A stretch of DNA of 64,000 bases from Primula veris (Eukaryota; Streptophyta; Magnoliopsida; Ericales; Primulaceae). The stretch covers positions 24,860,126-24,924,125 of the forward strand of contig OY821747.1 in NCBI GenBank assembly GCA_963682055.1, in the 5' to 3' direction. Positions 34,701 through 46,055 of the stretch are shown here, piece by piece. The notes under the pieces are model-generated. The model had not been told where the DNA came from, searched no databases, and worked only from the letters and a program-made list of their open reading frames with translations. Made by a program: the position numbers and the translations under genes. Within the stretch, counting starts at the first letter, position 1. Every line of letters starts with the position of its first letter.

Positions 34701-35448
34701 CTTAGCGAAAATCACAGAGGCCGAAGTGATACGTTTCCTATGGAGAGACGTGATCACCAGATTCGGAATCCCCTACTCAATCGTCGCGGACAATGGGGGA
34801 CAGTTCACCGGGGTCAAATTAAAAGCGATGTATGCAAAGTATCACATCAAGAACTACTATTCGATCCCATCGTACCCTCAATGCAACGGACAAGCTGAGG
34901 TGTCAAACAAGACCGTACTCGACGGAATCAAGAAGAGGCTAGACAAGTCCAAAGGACGATGGGCTGCAGAGCTGCATCACGTCCTTTGGGCCTACCGAAC
35001 GACGAGAAGACGGGGCACTCAACAGACACCCTATAGCCTCACTTACGGAATGGAAGCCGTCATCCCGTTAGAAATCGGGCTTCCTTCTCTGAGGACGGAC
35101 ATGGTGGAAAACGGGCTTAATGAAAAGATGATGGGGCTAGAGCTAGACTACGCCGAAGAAAGAAGGGAGGTTGCGGCCATCCGTAACGCCGAATATAAAA
35201 ACGAGCTGGGGCGTTCTTATGACAAAAGAGTGAACGCTAGGCGTTTCCAAGATGAAGACCTCGTATTACGAAGAGTAAACAACAACACCAGGATACAGTC
35301 CGACGGCAAGCTAGGCCCCAATTGGGAAGGCCCTTATCGAATCCTCGATGCGGTAGGGAACGGGGCCTACCTGTTGGGTCGTCTCCCCAACGACGTCCCG
35401 ATGGACCGACCTTGGAACGTCAACAACCTGAGGATGTACTACCAGTAG
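31747..35448 (+). pseudogene. pol: pol polyprotein of gypsy 2, 1-base frameshift near its start
   Basis: The protease motif LVDQGAS (about 31743-31763) is in the gag frame. At the A run 31806-31809 there is one more A than in element 1, and all following domains are one frame away. They continue unbroken to 35448: RT YIDDMVV near 32881, RNase H, archaeal-type RNase H (LHADGAANKKGSG) near 33728, integrase finger (HEGTCGSHTGG ... CEKCQRY) near 34400-34540, and the integrase core with MDIVGPFP and DNGGQFTG. The Gln codon that is a stop in element 1 is intact here. The listed span is the post-shift open frame; its first 20 codons or so are out of frame. Confidence 0.93.
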
Positions 35449-35528
35449 GGCTCGGCCTTTATGTCTTTGTGTAAATAGGAATGTGATGTAAATTTATGCC
35501 TGTGGGCTTTATAAATAAAAACTGTTGT

Positions 35529-36079
35529 CATTTAAATTCTCTAAGTGTTTCAGAACACGAGCCTATACGGCACCCCGGTTCATATTTACTTGAATTTTTC
35601 AGTTCATTTAAATTCTCTAAGTGTTTCAGAACACGAGCCTATACGGCACCCCGGTTCATATTTACTTGAATTTTTCAGTTCATTTAAATTCTCTAAGTGT
35701 TTCAGAACACGAGCCTATACGGCACCCCGGTTCATATTTACTTGAATTTTTCAGTTCATTTAAATTCTCTAAGTGTTTCAGAACACGAGCCTATACGGCA
35801 CCCCGGTTCATATTTACTTGAATTTTTCAGTTCATTTAAATTCTCTAAGTGTTTCAGAACACGAGCCTATACGGCACCCCGGTTCATATTTACTTGAATT
35901 TTTCAGTTCATTTAAATTCTCTAAGTGTTTCAGAACACGAGCCTATACGGCACCCCGGTTCATATTTACTTGGATTTTTCAGTTCATTTAAATTTTCTCT
36001 CAAGTGTTTCAGAACACGAGCCTGTACGGCACCCCGGTTCATATTTACTTGAATTTTTCAATTCATTTAAATTTTCTGT
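35529..36079 (+). repeat. 76-bp tandem array in 3' region of gypsy 2
   Basis: Seven copies of the same unit as in element 1, six at a 76-bp period and the last offset by 3 bp. The variant CTCTAAGTG replaces TCTATGTG in this array, so the copies within each element are more alike than between elements. Confidence 0.95.
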
Positions 36080-36332
36080 GTTACTTCGGTTTACAAGTTA
36101 TGAGTTGTATTAAACGAGCGCCCCAACGCCGAAGCACTAAGGCCCACTCATTTGGGAGCATGCATACAACGTATGAATCACAACGGAAGTATAGAAATAA
36201 AACACAGAAGAATAAAAGACAAGTCCAAAATTGTTTTTTCATTTCATTCAATGGAAAGCTATTACATGCTAAAAAAAAAAAAAAAAAAAAAGCTATTACA
36301 TTCAAGGGGATTACATACTAAGCATAACTACC

Positions 36333-38978
36333 CTAGAAATCCCCGTCGCCATCTCCCTCATCCTCTTCGTCGGAGAGGGCTCGAGGAGTGAGGGGAACCA
36401 CCTCTGGGATAGGAGCCGAGGGGACCGGAACGATGATGTTGTCCATGCTCCATACCGGATGGTCCGGTCCCGCCCTCAGAAAGGCAGCCGCCTCAGTCCA
36501 TCCTTCGACATAGAAGGAATTAAATTCCTTCTGTGTCTTTTCGACCCAGGCTGCGTTCAGTTCGGCTTGAGCAGCTTGAACCGCAGCCTTCAGCTTATCA
36601 GCCGCCTTTGCTTCGGCCTCTTTCAGAGCCGCCTCGGCTGCTTGAGCTCGCTCCTCAGCCCCCATCTTGTCCTTCACAGCTTCGACCCTTTTTGCCTCGA
36701 CCGTGGCATTGAGGCCTTCGGCTTTCTCCGCCCTGCTCTCGGCCTCCTCCGCCCTTTTTTGGGCCTCCTCCATGAGCTTCGCGTTGGCCTCGGCCTTACC
36801 GGCCCATGATCTCACCAGCTGGCCTTGGTGATAAACATATTGATTCATCATTAAATAGGCCTACGAGGGAAAAGGCAAAACACTTAGCAAAATATTTGAA
36901 AGAAACAATACGAAAGCATACAGCATAAAACAAAAATAGAGGGTTACGTACCTGGGGAATCATGGCCATGGCCGATGTCATAGAGGATGCGAGGTCACGA
37001 CCCCGATGGTCAGCCTCGACGCTTTGCTGCTGGAGCGTAGCCAAAGCTAGTAGTCCGGCGGATGGGTGAGCCTCCATTATGCTCTTACCCCCGTCGCCGC
37101 CTTCACCTCATCGGGTGTTTGCACTGGCATCCTATGGGTCGGTGAGATGGCAGAGGCGGCAGAGGAGCTCGCGCTTTGAGTAGGGCCCAACGTCACTCTC
37201 GGCCTCTCCGTCACCACGACCTCAGGCGAGGTGCCCCCTCCAGCCTTGGTTTTCTTCCCATCACGGAGGGGCTTCGCCCCCTCCACTTTTCTTTTCCCAA
37301 GCCGGGCCTTGCGGGCCGCCCGGTCAAGCCTAGTCTGGGCAGCCAAGTCAGCAGCAATATTGGCGCCAGACTGAGGCATGACAACCACTTCGTTGTCCCC
37401 TGTGTCGACCTCCTTTGTTGCGATCTCGGGCTCTATGACCACCGCCTCTCCGACCACCTTCTCCGTCTCAACGGCCTCAAGTGATATGATACCCTCCTCG
37501 GCCACAACCCCTTCCCCCTCTCCCTCTCCACTTCCCCCAGCCGCGGCAGCATCTTCTTCATCTGCTTCCTCCTCCTCGTCAGAACGGACCACCTGTACAG
37601 GCCAAACACAAAAAGAGTTAGAAAAATCAACAAAATCTACAAAATCTAGCTAAGTGTCAAATAATGTAGAGAACATGGAATGAGTTAGACTTACTCTGGT
37701 CCGCGAGGTACCCAAGCTCGGCCCTGTAAGTTCTTCGCCCACGAGGCTGTCTTCGAGGTGAGAGGGACTCCTCACAACGGGCTCTCTGGAGCTAAGAGGA
37801 ACGATCTCCTTCAAAGGGTTCCCATGTTGGTCTATATAGTGCCGGGTGCCGTCTGGCCCCTCCCTATAATTGAGGATGGTCCCATCTGGACGAACCTCCC
37901 ATTTCACCCCGGCAGAGGCAGGAGCAAAAGACGTCACAGTCATGACCTTCCTCGCCCTACTGCTGCTCGACTTTGCCTTGGGCTTCGCCGCCATCTTCTT
38001 CGCCACGGGCCCTGTCACGGCCTCGGCTTCAGCCGCTTTAGGAGGGAGGGTGGACTCCAACCCATTCTCTTTCTCCCATCTCTCGCGGGAGTATCCCACA
38101 GGACAAAAGGTCCTGTGGGGCCAAATGAATTCGTTCCCCTTGCAAGTTGTTGGGGATCCACAAATTAGGAGACGCTCCGCATCGCGCGCCCCAGCGTCGG
38201 TCCCGTCGGGACCCCACCAGTTCAGAGCCACCTCCATGGACTCAGTATTGGGCTCACCCAGGCCCCGAAGCTTAGAGGCCACTGTGGCCTTGTTCTCTTT
38301 GGTGCTTAACACCCTCCCCGGCCTGGACGGGAGTATCAGGTCGGTCCGGTGGAGCCAATGGCCTTCCACCACGATCACATCTTGGGTATAGCCCCGATTA
38401 GAATCGGAGTTACCCGTGATCAACTGATTGAAAGCACGGCACCTTAAGTAAGGCTGCCTGCTTTTGGATTGGGAGCTTGGCTCGGTCTGCAGGAATTCAT
38501 AGCAGGCCAAGAGCTCCCTAAGCCCTAATGGTTCTGGCAGGGCCGGGCCCAACAACACATTCAGGGCCTCCATCCCGGCGCAGATACGGTGCGCCTGGAG
38601 GGGCCACTGGCACGGAAGAGTCTGCGTCCAAGCGCACAACTCTGCCAGCAGCTCCGGGATGGGGAGGTGGGTACCCCCATAGAGGAGAGTAGAGAGAGAG
38701 AGGGTTACCATGTCGTTGGGACGGGCCACTATGCCGTTCACTTCATCGACACTCTCACATCTCCGGAGTTTGAACTCCTCTCCGATCCCGCAGAGTTCTC
38801 GGAATTCATTGAGGTCAGGCCCGTGTAGCCTCACCATTATGCTGCTGTCGTTCCCCTCCACGGTCAGGGTCGGATCGAGAATCATCGGACGGAACGGCAG
38901 AGCGTTCGCTGCTACGGCCAGGCGCCGTGGTTGCGGAGCGACCATCGGGCTCTTTCCGGCTCCATGAATTATGACCAT
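36333..38978 (-). pseudogene. Spliced antisense gene of Tat element 2 (one frameshift)
   Basis: Exons are 37695-38978 (428 codons, start MVIIHGAGKS), 36952-37592 and 36333-36860 (176 codons). Splice sites match those of element 1 in position and type: ACCAGA/GTAAGT to TGTACAG/GTGG, and CCCCAG/GTACGT to CTCGTAG/GCC. Exon 2 is 641 bp, not a multiple of three. Relative to element 1 one base is missing near 37085, giving an early stop; the rest (MEAHPSAGLLALATLQQQ) follows in the next frame. The domains are the same as in element 1: a globular N-terminal half, an acidic middle, and a C-terminal Ala/Glu/Lys coiled coil. Conservation of protein sequence and introns between two elements argues that it is a real gene of the family. 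Confidence 0.8.
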
Positions 38979-39110
38979 TGTGGTGGGAAATTTGTAAAAA
39001 ATTCGTTAAGTGAAGAGGAGATGGTTTGCTATAGAAATCTAGAGAGAGAAAATGGCTTGCTGTGAAAATCTAGAAAGAAAAGTAGAAAGTGAAAAATGAA
39101 TTTCACTGGG

Positions 39111-39123
39111 GGTATTTATAGGC
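39111..39123 (-). promoter_or_regulatory. Likely TATA box of antisense gene, element 2
   Basis: Minus-strand GGCCTATAAATACC about 135 bp upstream of the exon 1 ATG, at the same place as in element 1. Confidence 0.5.
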
Positions 39124-39509
39124 CACTAATGGAAGGTGAAAAGACATTTACCAGAAGATGAAAAGACGCGACGGCTCATTGCGCGAACTCCCACAAATGA
39201 CAGCCGCCGCTCAACCCACGCCTTCCACGTGTACAACAAGGAGAGGTCGTCTGCCAAGTGTCGCCTTTCAGCCGTTTTAGCATTAATAACATCGAAGAGA
39301 CTGAAAAGACAGGCGGCGCCTCAAAATTACAAAACGGGCATGCTCCACGTGTAAGAAATCCACGAATGGTTGGACACGTATCAAGAGACGAGTCACGCCG
39401 AGGTGCCTCTAGACAGCCTAACATGAAGACGGAATGACCGGAGCCCCCGTAAAGTGAAGAAGGTACTCACCGGCATTGTCATTAACGACGACTCCGGACA
39501 GGGAGCTAT

Positions 39510-40194
39510 TGGCGAGGGAATGTCAGTGTCCCCTCGTCCGGACCGATATCACCACGGAAATGAACAAACCGGGGCCCTACATAGTGGATGTCTCACCACC
39601 CCGGCTCATCACCAAACGGGGTGAAGCTAGGCCGGCCCAAAGAAGCGTACTCGATACGCTTCACCAATTAATGCTACTGCCCCCTTTGGGGGACCCTCCT
39701 GACGTTTCATCGACGTGGCCCAATCACAGGACACCTCCAGTGGGCCCCGGGAAAGGACAGTACTCTTGTCAGAGTCATAAATGACTGACGCCGTTGGATC
39801 AGCATCTTACAGTACAGTGATCCAAGGGTTAATACACCTCTGAACCTCCCTATAAATACCCCCCCTAATCCTACCTAGAGGGGGACGCACAAATAGAGAG
39901 GAGAGAGATAAAGCTTAAACAACCCGGACCCCCTGAACACTATCTGTACCACTCGATACACCGACTTGTAACCGGCTCGGGCCCTCACCCTTTATTATAT
40001 TCCTACTTTCAGTTAACCCCGATACTGACTTGATCGTTGGAGAGGGAAAACCCGGCAACAACCCCGGGCCCCTGTTCGTTCCTTGTGCAGGCACGTAGAC
40101 CATCTGACCGCCGGAGTATACCTGACCACCTCGGAAGATCGGAGCCAACGCGAAATTGATTAAGCCGAGCTTGGGAAGAAAATCAAGCTCGCCA
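39510..40194 (+). repeat. 3' LTR of gypsy element 2
   Basis: 685 bp, TGGCGAGG to CTCGCCA, directly followed by the AAACC duplication. Confidence 0.95.
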
Positions 40195-40199
40195 AAACC

Positions 40200-40690
40200 T
40201 ATTCAAGTCAAAGTTTGCTTGAGAGGATGTAGGAACATCTGTACATATGGAAATGAATGTTATTTGATAGGGTCTGCTTGATGCAGACCTGGTTTGCTTC
40301 AGACATAGGCTGTATTAATGTAAAAGGTTACGTAAGCCTAATAAAAACTCAATTTATTAAAAATAAAATAAAAAATTATTTTTAATTAATATTTAAATTT
40401 AGGATAGACTTAACTAGAGTTTCAATATATTTATTTGGCTTTTTAATAGATTTAGTTTTTAATATGTGATGTGATTTATATCATTAACGTCTGTATTAAT
40501 CATGTGCAGACAATCATATTCGGTCGGCACAAGCATAAACCAATTGATAGACCCCGCTTGTTATGAAGTGAAGTTGACATTTACTTGTATATCTATTCTC
40601 TTAAATCAAATGACAGATATTTTATTTTCTTTAGAAAAGAAAGGTTGAACATTCTAGCATAGTGTGAGTATGCAAAATTGTAAACAACTA
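40200..40690. other. Distal upstream region of TKP2
   Basis: No gene. Around 40235-40275 (ACATATGGAAATGAATG) and 40595-40680 (ATCTATTCTCTTAAATCA, GTTGAACATTCTAG) it is colinear with 1860-2045 upstream of TKP1. A stretch of about 280 bp between near-repeats of TGATAGGGTCTGCTTG looks inserted; part of it (about 40380-40440) resembles the dispersed repeat near 6435-6480. Confidence 0.45.
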
Positions 40691-40699
40691 GGCTAAATA

Positions 40700-41090
40700 A
40701 GATCATCCTATGTCAACAATTTTATTAAATCTAACATATTTTATATATTTGAAACTGTTTATATTTACACAAAATTTCAACTTTCTTATTAATTTTCTTA
40801 TAATAATACTATATTATTATTTTTTATTTGTTTATTATCATTTAATAATCATAACAATATTATAACCACAAAAATATGGACCCCGTGATAATTTATTACT
40901 ATTATAATATTTTCGTCCATAAACAAATGCTTTTTACGAAAATACGTGTAATTTTGACCATCAAAATTACCGAAATAAAAAAAATTGAAAATTTCATCAT
41001 ATAGTTCTAATCATAAAATACGTAATTAACTTTTTAAATAATTTTTTTCGGCAATTTAAATATTTATTCAAATATTTTTCAAATTTTATG
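40700..41090. mobile_element. Composite MITE, degenerate copy, inverted relative to 45640-46055
   Basis: Roughly 390 bp match the reverse complement of 45640-46030 (for example AACAATATTATAACCACAAAAATATGG and TTTGACCATCAAAATT). The match includes the left part of a Stowaway-like sequence. One terminus is eroded. Confidence 0.5.
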
Positions 41091-42856
41091 TGGGTCCTAT
41101 TTGTATTTGGTATTGAGAAGCGGAGAATTTATTGTATTTAAATAGATTGAAAAAAGTTAAGAAACGCAATTTGTTACTTGTATTAAGGGAACTATTTGAG
41201 TGAACGTAAAATTTGAGAAATGATAAGGAATCTCATGTAACCATAACTTTCATGTTTATTCCTTATATCCAGGGGAAAAAAAATGAGATAGGGCTATACA
41301 TGGGGTTGATCTTAGTCTGCAAGGCCATTAGAGTTGAGGAAAATGCTAGTTATACAGGAAAATGCGTGATTCTAAACTTAAAAAAAACTTAAAAAACTCG
41401 CTTTTTCGTTTTTTGGGCCGTTAAAAGTTTACGCTTTGAACATAATTCTTGTAAAAACATTTTAGCTGAGTCTGTTTGTTTGGACGAAAAATATTTATTC
41501 TGAAAAATATTTGTCAGGGGAATTATTTTCCTAGAAAGTGTTTTTCCTTACTTTTCCTCATTCGTTTATTAGTGTTTGGCGATAGTATAGATTTTCCATG
41601 AATTTTTTTGACTAATTGCGCGTTTGAAATTGACTTTTATAGTAAAAAATAAATTTTACAATGAGAAACTAACTTGTTTAAAATAAGCTACATTTGAAAA
41701 ATAATGAGAAAAAAATTGTTTAAATTAAATCACTTATAGCTTTTTTTTACCTCTAAATGACTTATAACTAAATTTTATTAATAAGTCATTTTTCACTTAT
41801 TTTAATTTATTGCTGATTTGAAAATTACAAATATTTCAACTGAAAATTTCAACGCTTGGTGATTTTTATGTGTAAAAGTGTCCGAATTCCTAATTTATAT
41901 GATTTTGAGCTTTTTATGCGAAAAGTAACTTTTGAAAAGTTAACACTCACACATTTTTTTTTTTATCAAAAAACAAAATAAAAAGTGTTTAAAAACAATG
42001 ACAAAAAAAAGGTTTAAAATAAGTCACTTATAGCTTTTTTAGCTTTAAATGACTTATAACTTATTTTTGTTAATAAGTTATTTTTCACTTTTAACTTATT
42101 AATTGCACGTAAATATACAAAATAATTAAATTGGAAAATTTAACTTTTTATGTGTAAAAGCTAAAATAAGTTTTCGAATTCATAACTTCTCTGATTTGAG
42201 TTTTTTCACAAAATGTAACTTTTAAAAAGTTAAAAAAATTAATTTATCAAACACCCATAATTTATTTTTATTAAAAAGAAGAAAAAAAAACCGAGGTAAA
42301 AAGAGAAAATGTTTTCTGTCTAATATTGGAATTAGTCATTTTCCCTTGTTTTACTTGAGCCACGGAAAATATTTTCTTTAATTTATTATTTTCCTGTGAA
42401 CTAATCATATATAAAATCCATTTTTCTCTAAAAAAAATATTTTTGTTTGCTGATTTTTCGTTCAAATAGCCTAAGATTTCACTTTTCAAAACACGGGATA
42501 TAATGCACTAACGAGTTAGAGGTCATTCTGAAATTACTCTCAAGTTCTGAAAGTGTAATAAAATTTTGTTTGTATCTCTATTAGTGCTCAAAAACTAAAC
42601 ATACATAGCAAATGTTTGTTTCTATTAGTGCTCAAAAACTAAACATACACAGCAAATGTAAAATTAAAGTTATTCAGAAAGGACGATGAAACGATCGGTC
42701 ACACAAACACATACAGATAATACCTGTACTTAATTAAATGCCCCTCATTTACCTAAACTTTTATTCTCTCTATTTATTGAAATACTATAAGTGATTCTTT
42801 AATAGCTATTAATTTTTGTCATGAATGATACAAACTTGAGTGATGTTATGGTTTCA
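41091..42856. other. AT-rich spacer with about 300-bp tandem duplication
   Basis: No gene seen. A segment at about 41690-41960 (TCACTTATAGCTTTTTT, GACTTATAAC, TTTTATGTGTAAAAG, AACTTTTGAAAAGTTAA) recurs at about 42015-42245. The outer parts near 41480-41590 and 42300-42480 share inverted motifs around GAAAATATTT, so this may be an old nonautonomous transposon. I could not define its ends. Confidence 0.4.
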
Positions 42857-44998
42857 CTACTTCGCTAAGTTGTCGGACTTATAATCAGAGTGGTCTAAGT
42901 TTGCGAAACTATTTTTCTTAATACCTCCTTCACTTTCTATGCCGATATCTGAAACTTTCCCTGTGGAAGAATTTTCAAGTGAATGATTCTGTTTAAGGTA
43001 TTCCCATGCCTCCTGAAGTTCCAGTGCATATCGTAGTTTATTTAACACTTGTTCCATTGATGGACGCTCGACTCCTACGTTACACGTAAAAATCTCAGCA
43101 AGCTTAATATATTCCTTCAAACATTCTGGTGAGACTTTGTTAATTAGCAAGGGATCAATTAATTTATCAATGGCATCCATTTCTATATTAATCCTGAACC
43201 ATTGGACTAAATTCACCTGGTTTATATCACCTGAATAGATAATTGGTGTCCTACGACAAAGTAGTTCTAGCAAGACGACACCAAACGAATACACATCAGA
43301 TTTTACTGAGAATCTTCCTCGTAAGACGTATTCTGGGTCCATGTATCCCACTGTGCATGCAACTAAAGGATTGAAGGAGGTACTTTGTAGATCTCGAGGT
43401 ATCACAGTAGGAAACTTTACACTTGCAAGTTTAACTACCCAGTTTTGGTCTAACAAGATATCGCTTGGGTTGATGTTACGATGAATTATTTGATGGTTTG
43501 TGCCAGCATGGAGATAGTGCAGTCCCCGTGCAACGCCAATGGCGATCTCGAGCCTCTTTTCCCATGAAAACAGTTCATGATTGGATTGGTACAAATGATT
43601 ATGGAGATCACCATTTACCATGAAATCATATACGGTTATTATTTCCTTTCTCTCTAGGCAGTAACCGATCAATGAAACAATATGGATGTACTGGACTTGG
43701 GAAAGAACTTGGATCTCAGCGTTAAATATGTCAAGATTCTCATTTGTTTTTCCGTCTTTCCATCTTTTAACGGCCACTTGAAGATGCCCGCTATCTACAA
43801 GGCCTCTGTATACTGTGCCATGGCTACTATTCCCCACCATCATGTTTTTGTCAAAATTCTTTGTAGCTGATCGAATTTCTGCTAGAGTGAAACGCCTAAA
43901 TACCTGAATGGCTTTCCTTGTTATTGAGTCGCTATCTAATTGCCTTGATGGTCTATATTTACGATTCAAGTTCTTCACCTTATTTTCCCCAAAATTATAA
44001 CCTTTAATTAATAATCGCGCTATATTCAAAGGTGAACGGGTGACTATTCCTTTGGGTGGAGGTATATTTTCTCCGGATGCTAACACAAGCTCCAGACTTC
44101 TCGTAACTTCAGACATCGTAGGCCTTCCTTTAGGATGACTATGTAAGCATCTGTTTCCAACTTCTGCAAAGAGTTTCAGGCTATTGGTCGATATCTGCCC
44201 ACTTAAAGAAGGATCAACAATTTGAGCTATGATTCCTTTTTCCATACATTGTTTAACCAACTGGGTTAGACTACATTCTTCTTCCTCAACTTTAAAATCC
44301 ACAGGCGGCCTACCGCATAAAACTTCAAACAACACAACTCCAAAAGCATAAACGTCTGATTTCCTGGTTAATCTTTGAGTCAAGAAATATTGTGGATCCA
44401 AATAACCAAAGGTTCCTTTCACGTCCGTACTAACATGTGTTTGGACTTGGCCAGCGACTCCCATCTTGGACAACCCAAAATCTGATATTTTTGGAACCCA
44501 ATTCTTATCCAACAAAATGTTTGTGCTCTTTACGTCTCTGTGTATTACTGCTTGTTCAGTACCATCATGAAGATAGTCCAATCCACGTGCAGCACCAACG
44601 CATATGTCGAGTCTTTGTTTCCATGTAAGATGATACATATTTTCACCTTTTTTGTTTCTATGATTATTATAAAGGTGATCAGCAAGTGTGCCATTGATCA
44701 AGTACTCGTAAACTAGTATCATCTCATCGTCGCCATCCGAGTATCCGATTAGGTTGATGAGGTGGCGGTGCCGTAACTTATAAAGAGTCTTGACTTCTGT
44801 CCAAAACTCTTTTTCCCCTTGTCTGGATTCAGGATTTAACCGTTTAATGGCAGCAATTGTTGCTCCATCGTCGATGAAGCCTTTGTAAACGTTACCAAAT
44901 CCCCCTCTCCCTATTAGCATCTCATCACTAAATCTATTGGTTGCTGATTGAATCTCAGATAGTGAAAAATGACGGAAAAAATCGGAAGGAGAATGCAT
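42857..44998 (-). CDS. Tandem kinase-pseudokinase protein TKP3, complete
   Basis: A single exon encodes 713 residues from the ATG at 44998. Kinase 1 (about 22-305) has GRGGFGNV, IKRLN (Lys52), HRDVKSTN (153-160), DFG (173-175) and GTFGYLDPQYF, and looks active. Kinase 2 (about 383-650) has GNSSHGTV and VAVK (Lys411). Its catalytic loop is HRNINPSD (506-513), so the catalytic Asp, Lys and Asn positions are all changed. DFG is replaced by SVK (526-528). GYMDPEY and [14 protein letters not shown] are kept, so the fold is probably intact. No signal peptide or membrane segment is present. TKP3 is clearly more diverged from TKP1 and TKP2 than those are from each other. The linker between domains (about 306-366) is basic. 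Frame, length and C-terminus match TKP2, arguing for purifying selection rather than decay. Confidence 0.93.
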   Translation of the reverse strand: MHSPSDFFRHFSLSEIQSATNRFSDEMLIGRGGFGNVYKGFIDDGATIAAIKRLNPESRQGEKEFWTEVKTLYKLRHRHLINLIGYSDGDDEMILVYEYLINGTLADHLYNNHRNKKGENMYHLTWKQRLDICVGAARGLDYLHDGTEQAVIHRDVKSTNILLDKNWVPKISDFGLSKMGVAGQVQTHVSTDVKGTFGYLDPQYFLTQRLTRKSDVYAFGVVLFEVLCGRPPVDFKVEEEECSLTQLVKQCMEKGIIAQIVDPSLSGQISTNSLKLFAEVGNRCLHSHPKGRPTMSEVTRSLELVLASGENIPPPKGIVTRSPLNIARLLIKGYNFGENKVKNLNRKYRPSRQLDSDSITRKAIQVFRRFTLAEIRSATKNFDKNMMVGNSSHGTVYRGLVDSGHLQVAVKRWKDGKTNENLDIFNAEIQVLSQVQYIHIVSLIGYCLERKEIITVYDFMVNGDLHNHLYQSNHELFSWEKRLEIAIGVARGLHYLHAGTNHQIIHRNINPSDILLDQNWVVKLASVKFPTVIPRDLQSTSFNPLVACTVGYMDPEYVLRGRFSVKSDVYSFGVVLLELLCRRTPIIYSGDINQVNLVQWFRINIEMDAIDKLIDPLLINKVSPECLKEYIKLAEIFTCNVGVERPSMEQVLNKLRYALELQEAWEYLKQNHSLENSSTGKVSDIGIESEGGIKKNSFANLDHSDYKSDNLAK

Positions 44999-45602
44999 TC
45001 TATGATTACAAACTTAAATAAATACAATTTAGTTCAAAATTCAAAGTGAGGTGGATAATCAGGGAGGATTAGTGAGGAATATGGTTCTTCAAATAATGGG
45101 ATATTATCCTTGCGTGTAAAAATTTGAATCGATACGTCATAGGTCTGGATTCATTGGATGACAAAAGGACAACAAAATGCCATGTTTTCAATAAATGGTT
45201 GGACAGCAGTATATAAAATCATTTCAATTCTGAATGATTTAATTGCAGATTAAGATTATTAACTGGCTTTCTGGTCAATATTGGGTGGTTTCTAAGTCAT
45301 TGGTGCTTTGTAGTAAATAGTTAGCGAAAAAGACCCATGTTTTGTTCTGTAGGAGGACTTTAGCCTTCAATGTCATGGATAACAAATAGTTGGACCCAAA
45401 CACTTGGTGCAGGTTATCTATCACCCTCGTAGTTTGGACCACATCATCCGCATATGTTTTATCAAAACATATTTTTTTTAAAAATTTAATAATTATGATA
45501 TAAAAAATGACATCCATCAATAACCTTATAAATTCCCTAAATTTAACGAAACATAAAATGCACCTCATATATGAGAAATGCATATGATTCCCTAGATTAA
45601 TA
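44999..45602. other. Upstream region of TKP3
   Basis: No gene. 45270-45350 (CTGGTCAATATTGGGT, GTGGTGCTTTGTAGTAA-like) and 45380-45440 match 2255-2340 and 2740-2794/3689-3700 upstream of TKP1. It serves as the empty site for the insertion at 2795-3688. Confidence 0.5.
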
Positions 45603-45837
45603 CTCTATCCGTCCCTAAACAAATGTACCTTACGAAAATACGTATAATTTTGACCGATAATTTTTTCATATTTAAATTGCCAAAAAAAATTATTTCAAAA
45701 GTTAATCACGTAGTTTATGGTTAGAACTATATGATGAAAATTTGAATTTTTTCATTTCAGTATTTTTGGTATGAAAATTTTGATGGTCAAAATTGCATGT
45801 ATTTTCGCAGAAGATACTTGTTTAGGGACAAATAGAG
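45603..45837. mobile_element. Stowaway-like MITE, copy 2
   Basis: 235 bp flanked by TA at 45601-45602 and 45838-45839. The ends are inverted: CTCTATCCGTCCCTAAACAA and the complement of TTGTTTAGGGACAAATAGAG. It has the same length as copy 1, with the conserved ACGTATAATTTTGACC-type interior. Confidence 0.85.
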
Positions 45838-45839
45838 TA

Positions 45840-46055
45840 TAATAGTAATAAACTATTATGGGGTCCATATTTTTGTGGTTGTAATATTGTTATGATTATT
45901 AAAATATAATAAATAAATAAAAAATTAATGTAGGATTATTATAAAGAAATGAATAAATAACATGAAATTTTGTGTAAATGTAAACAGTTCCTTACAACGT
46001 ATAAAATGTGTTAGGTTTGAAGAAATGGTTGAGATAGCTGATGCGGATGCTCTTA
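45840..46055. mobile_element. Second MITE adjoining Stowaway copy 2
   Basis: This stretch ends GATGCGGATGCTCTTAAGG, resembling the terminal motif of common plant MITEs of the GAGCATCCRCAT type. Together with the adjacent Stowaway it matches 40700-41090 in inverted orientation, so the two elements moved or were duplicated as a unit. Confidence 0.45.

Larger units (their letters stand above)
29120..40194 (+). mobile_element. Ty3/gypsy LTR retrotransposon (Tat type), element 2
   Basis: An 11.1-kb complete element with LTRs of 686 and 685 bp, flanked by AAACC (29115-29119 and 40195-40199). Its layout is identical to element 1 and it lacks that element's gag deletion. The LTRs differ by about five substitutions and one C-run length change, so this is also a recent insertion. 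Gag carries one TGA and pol has a 1-base insertion, so this copy is also not autonomous as it stands. Confidence 0.95.
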
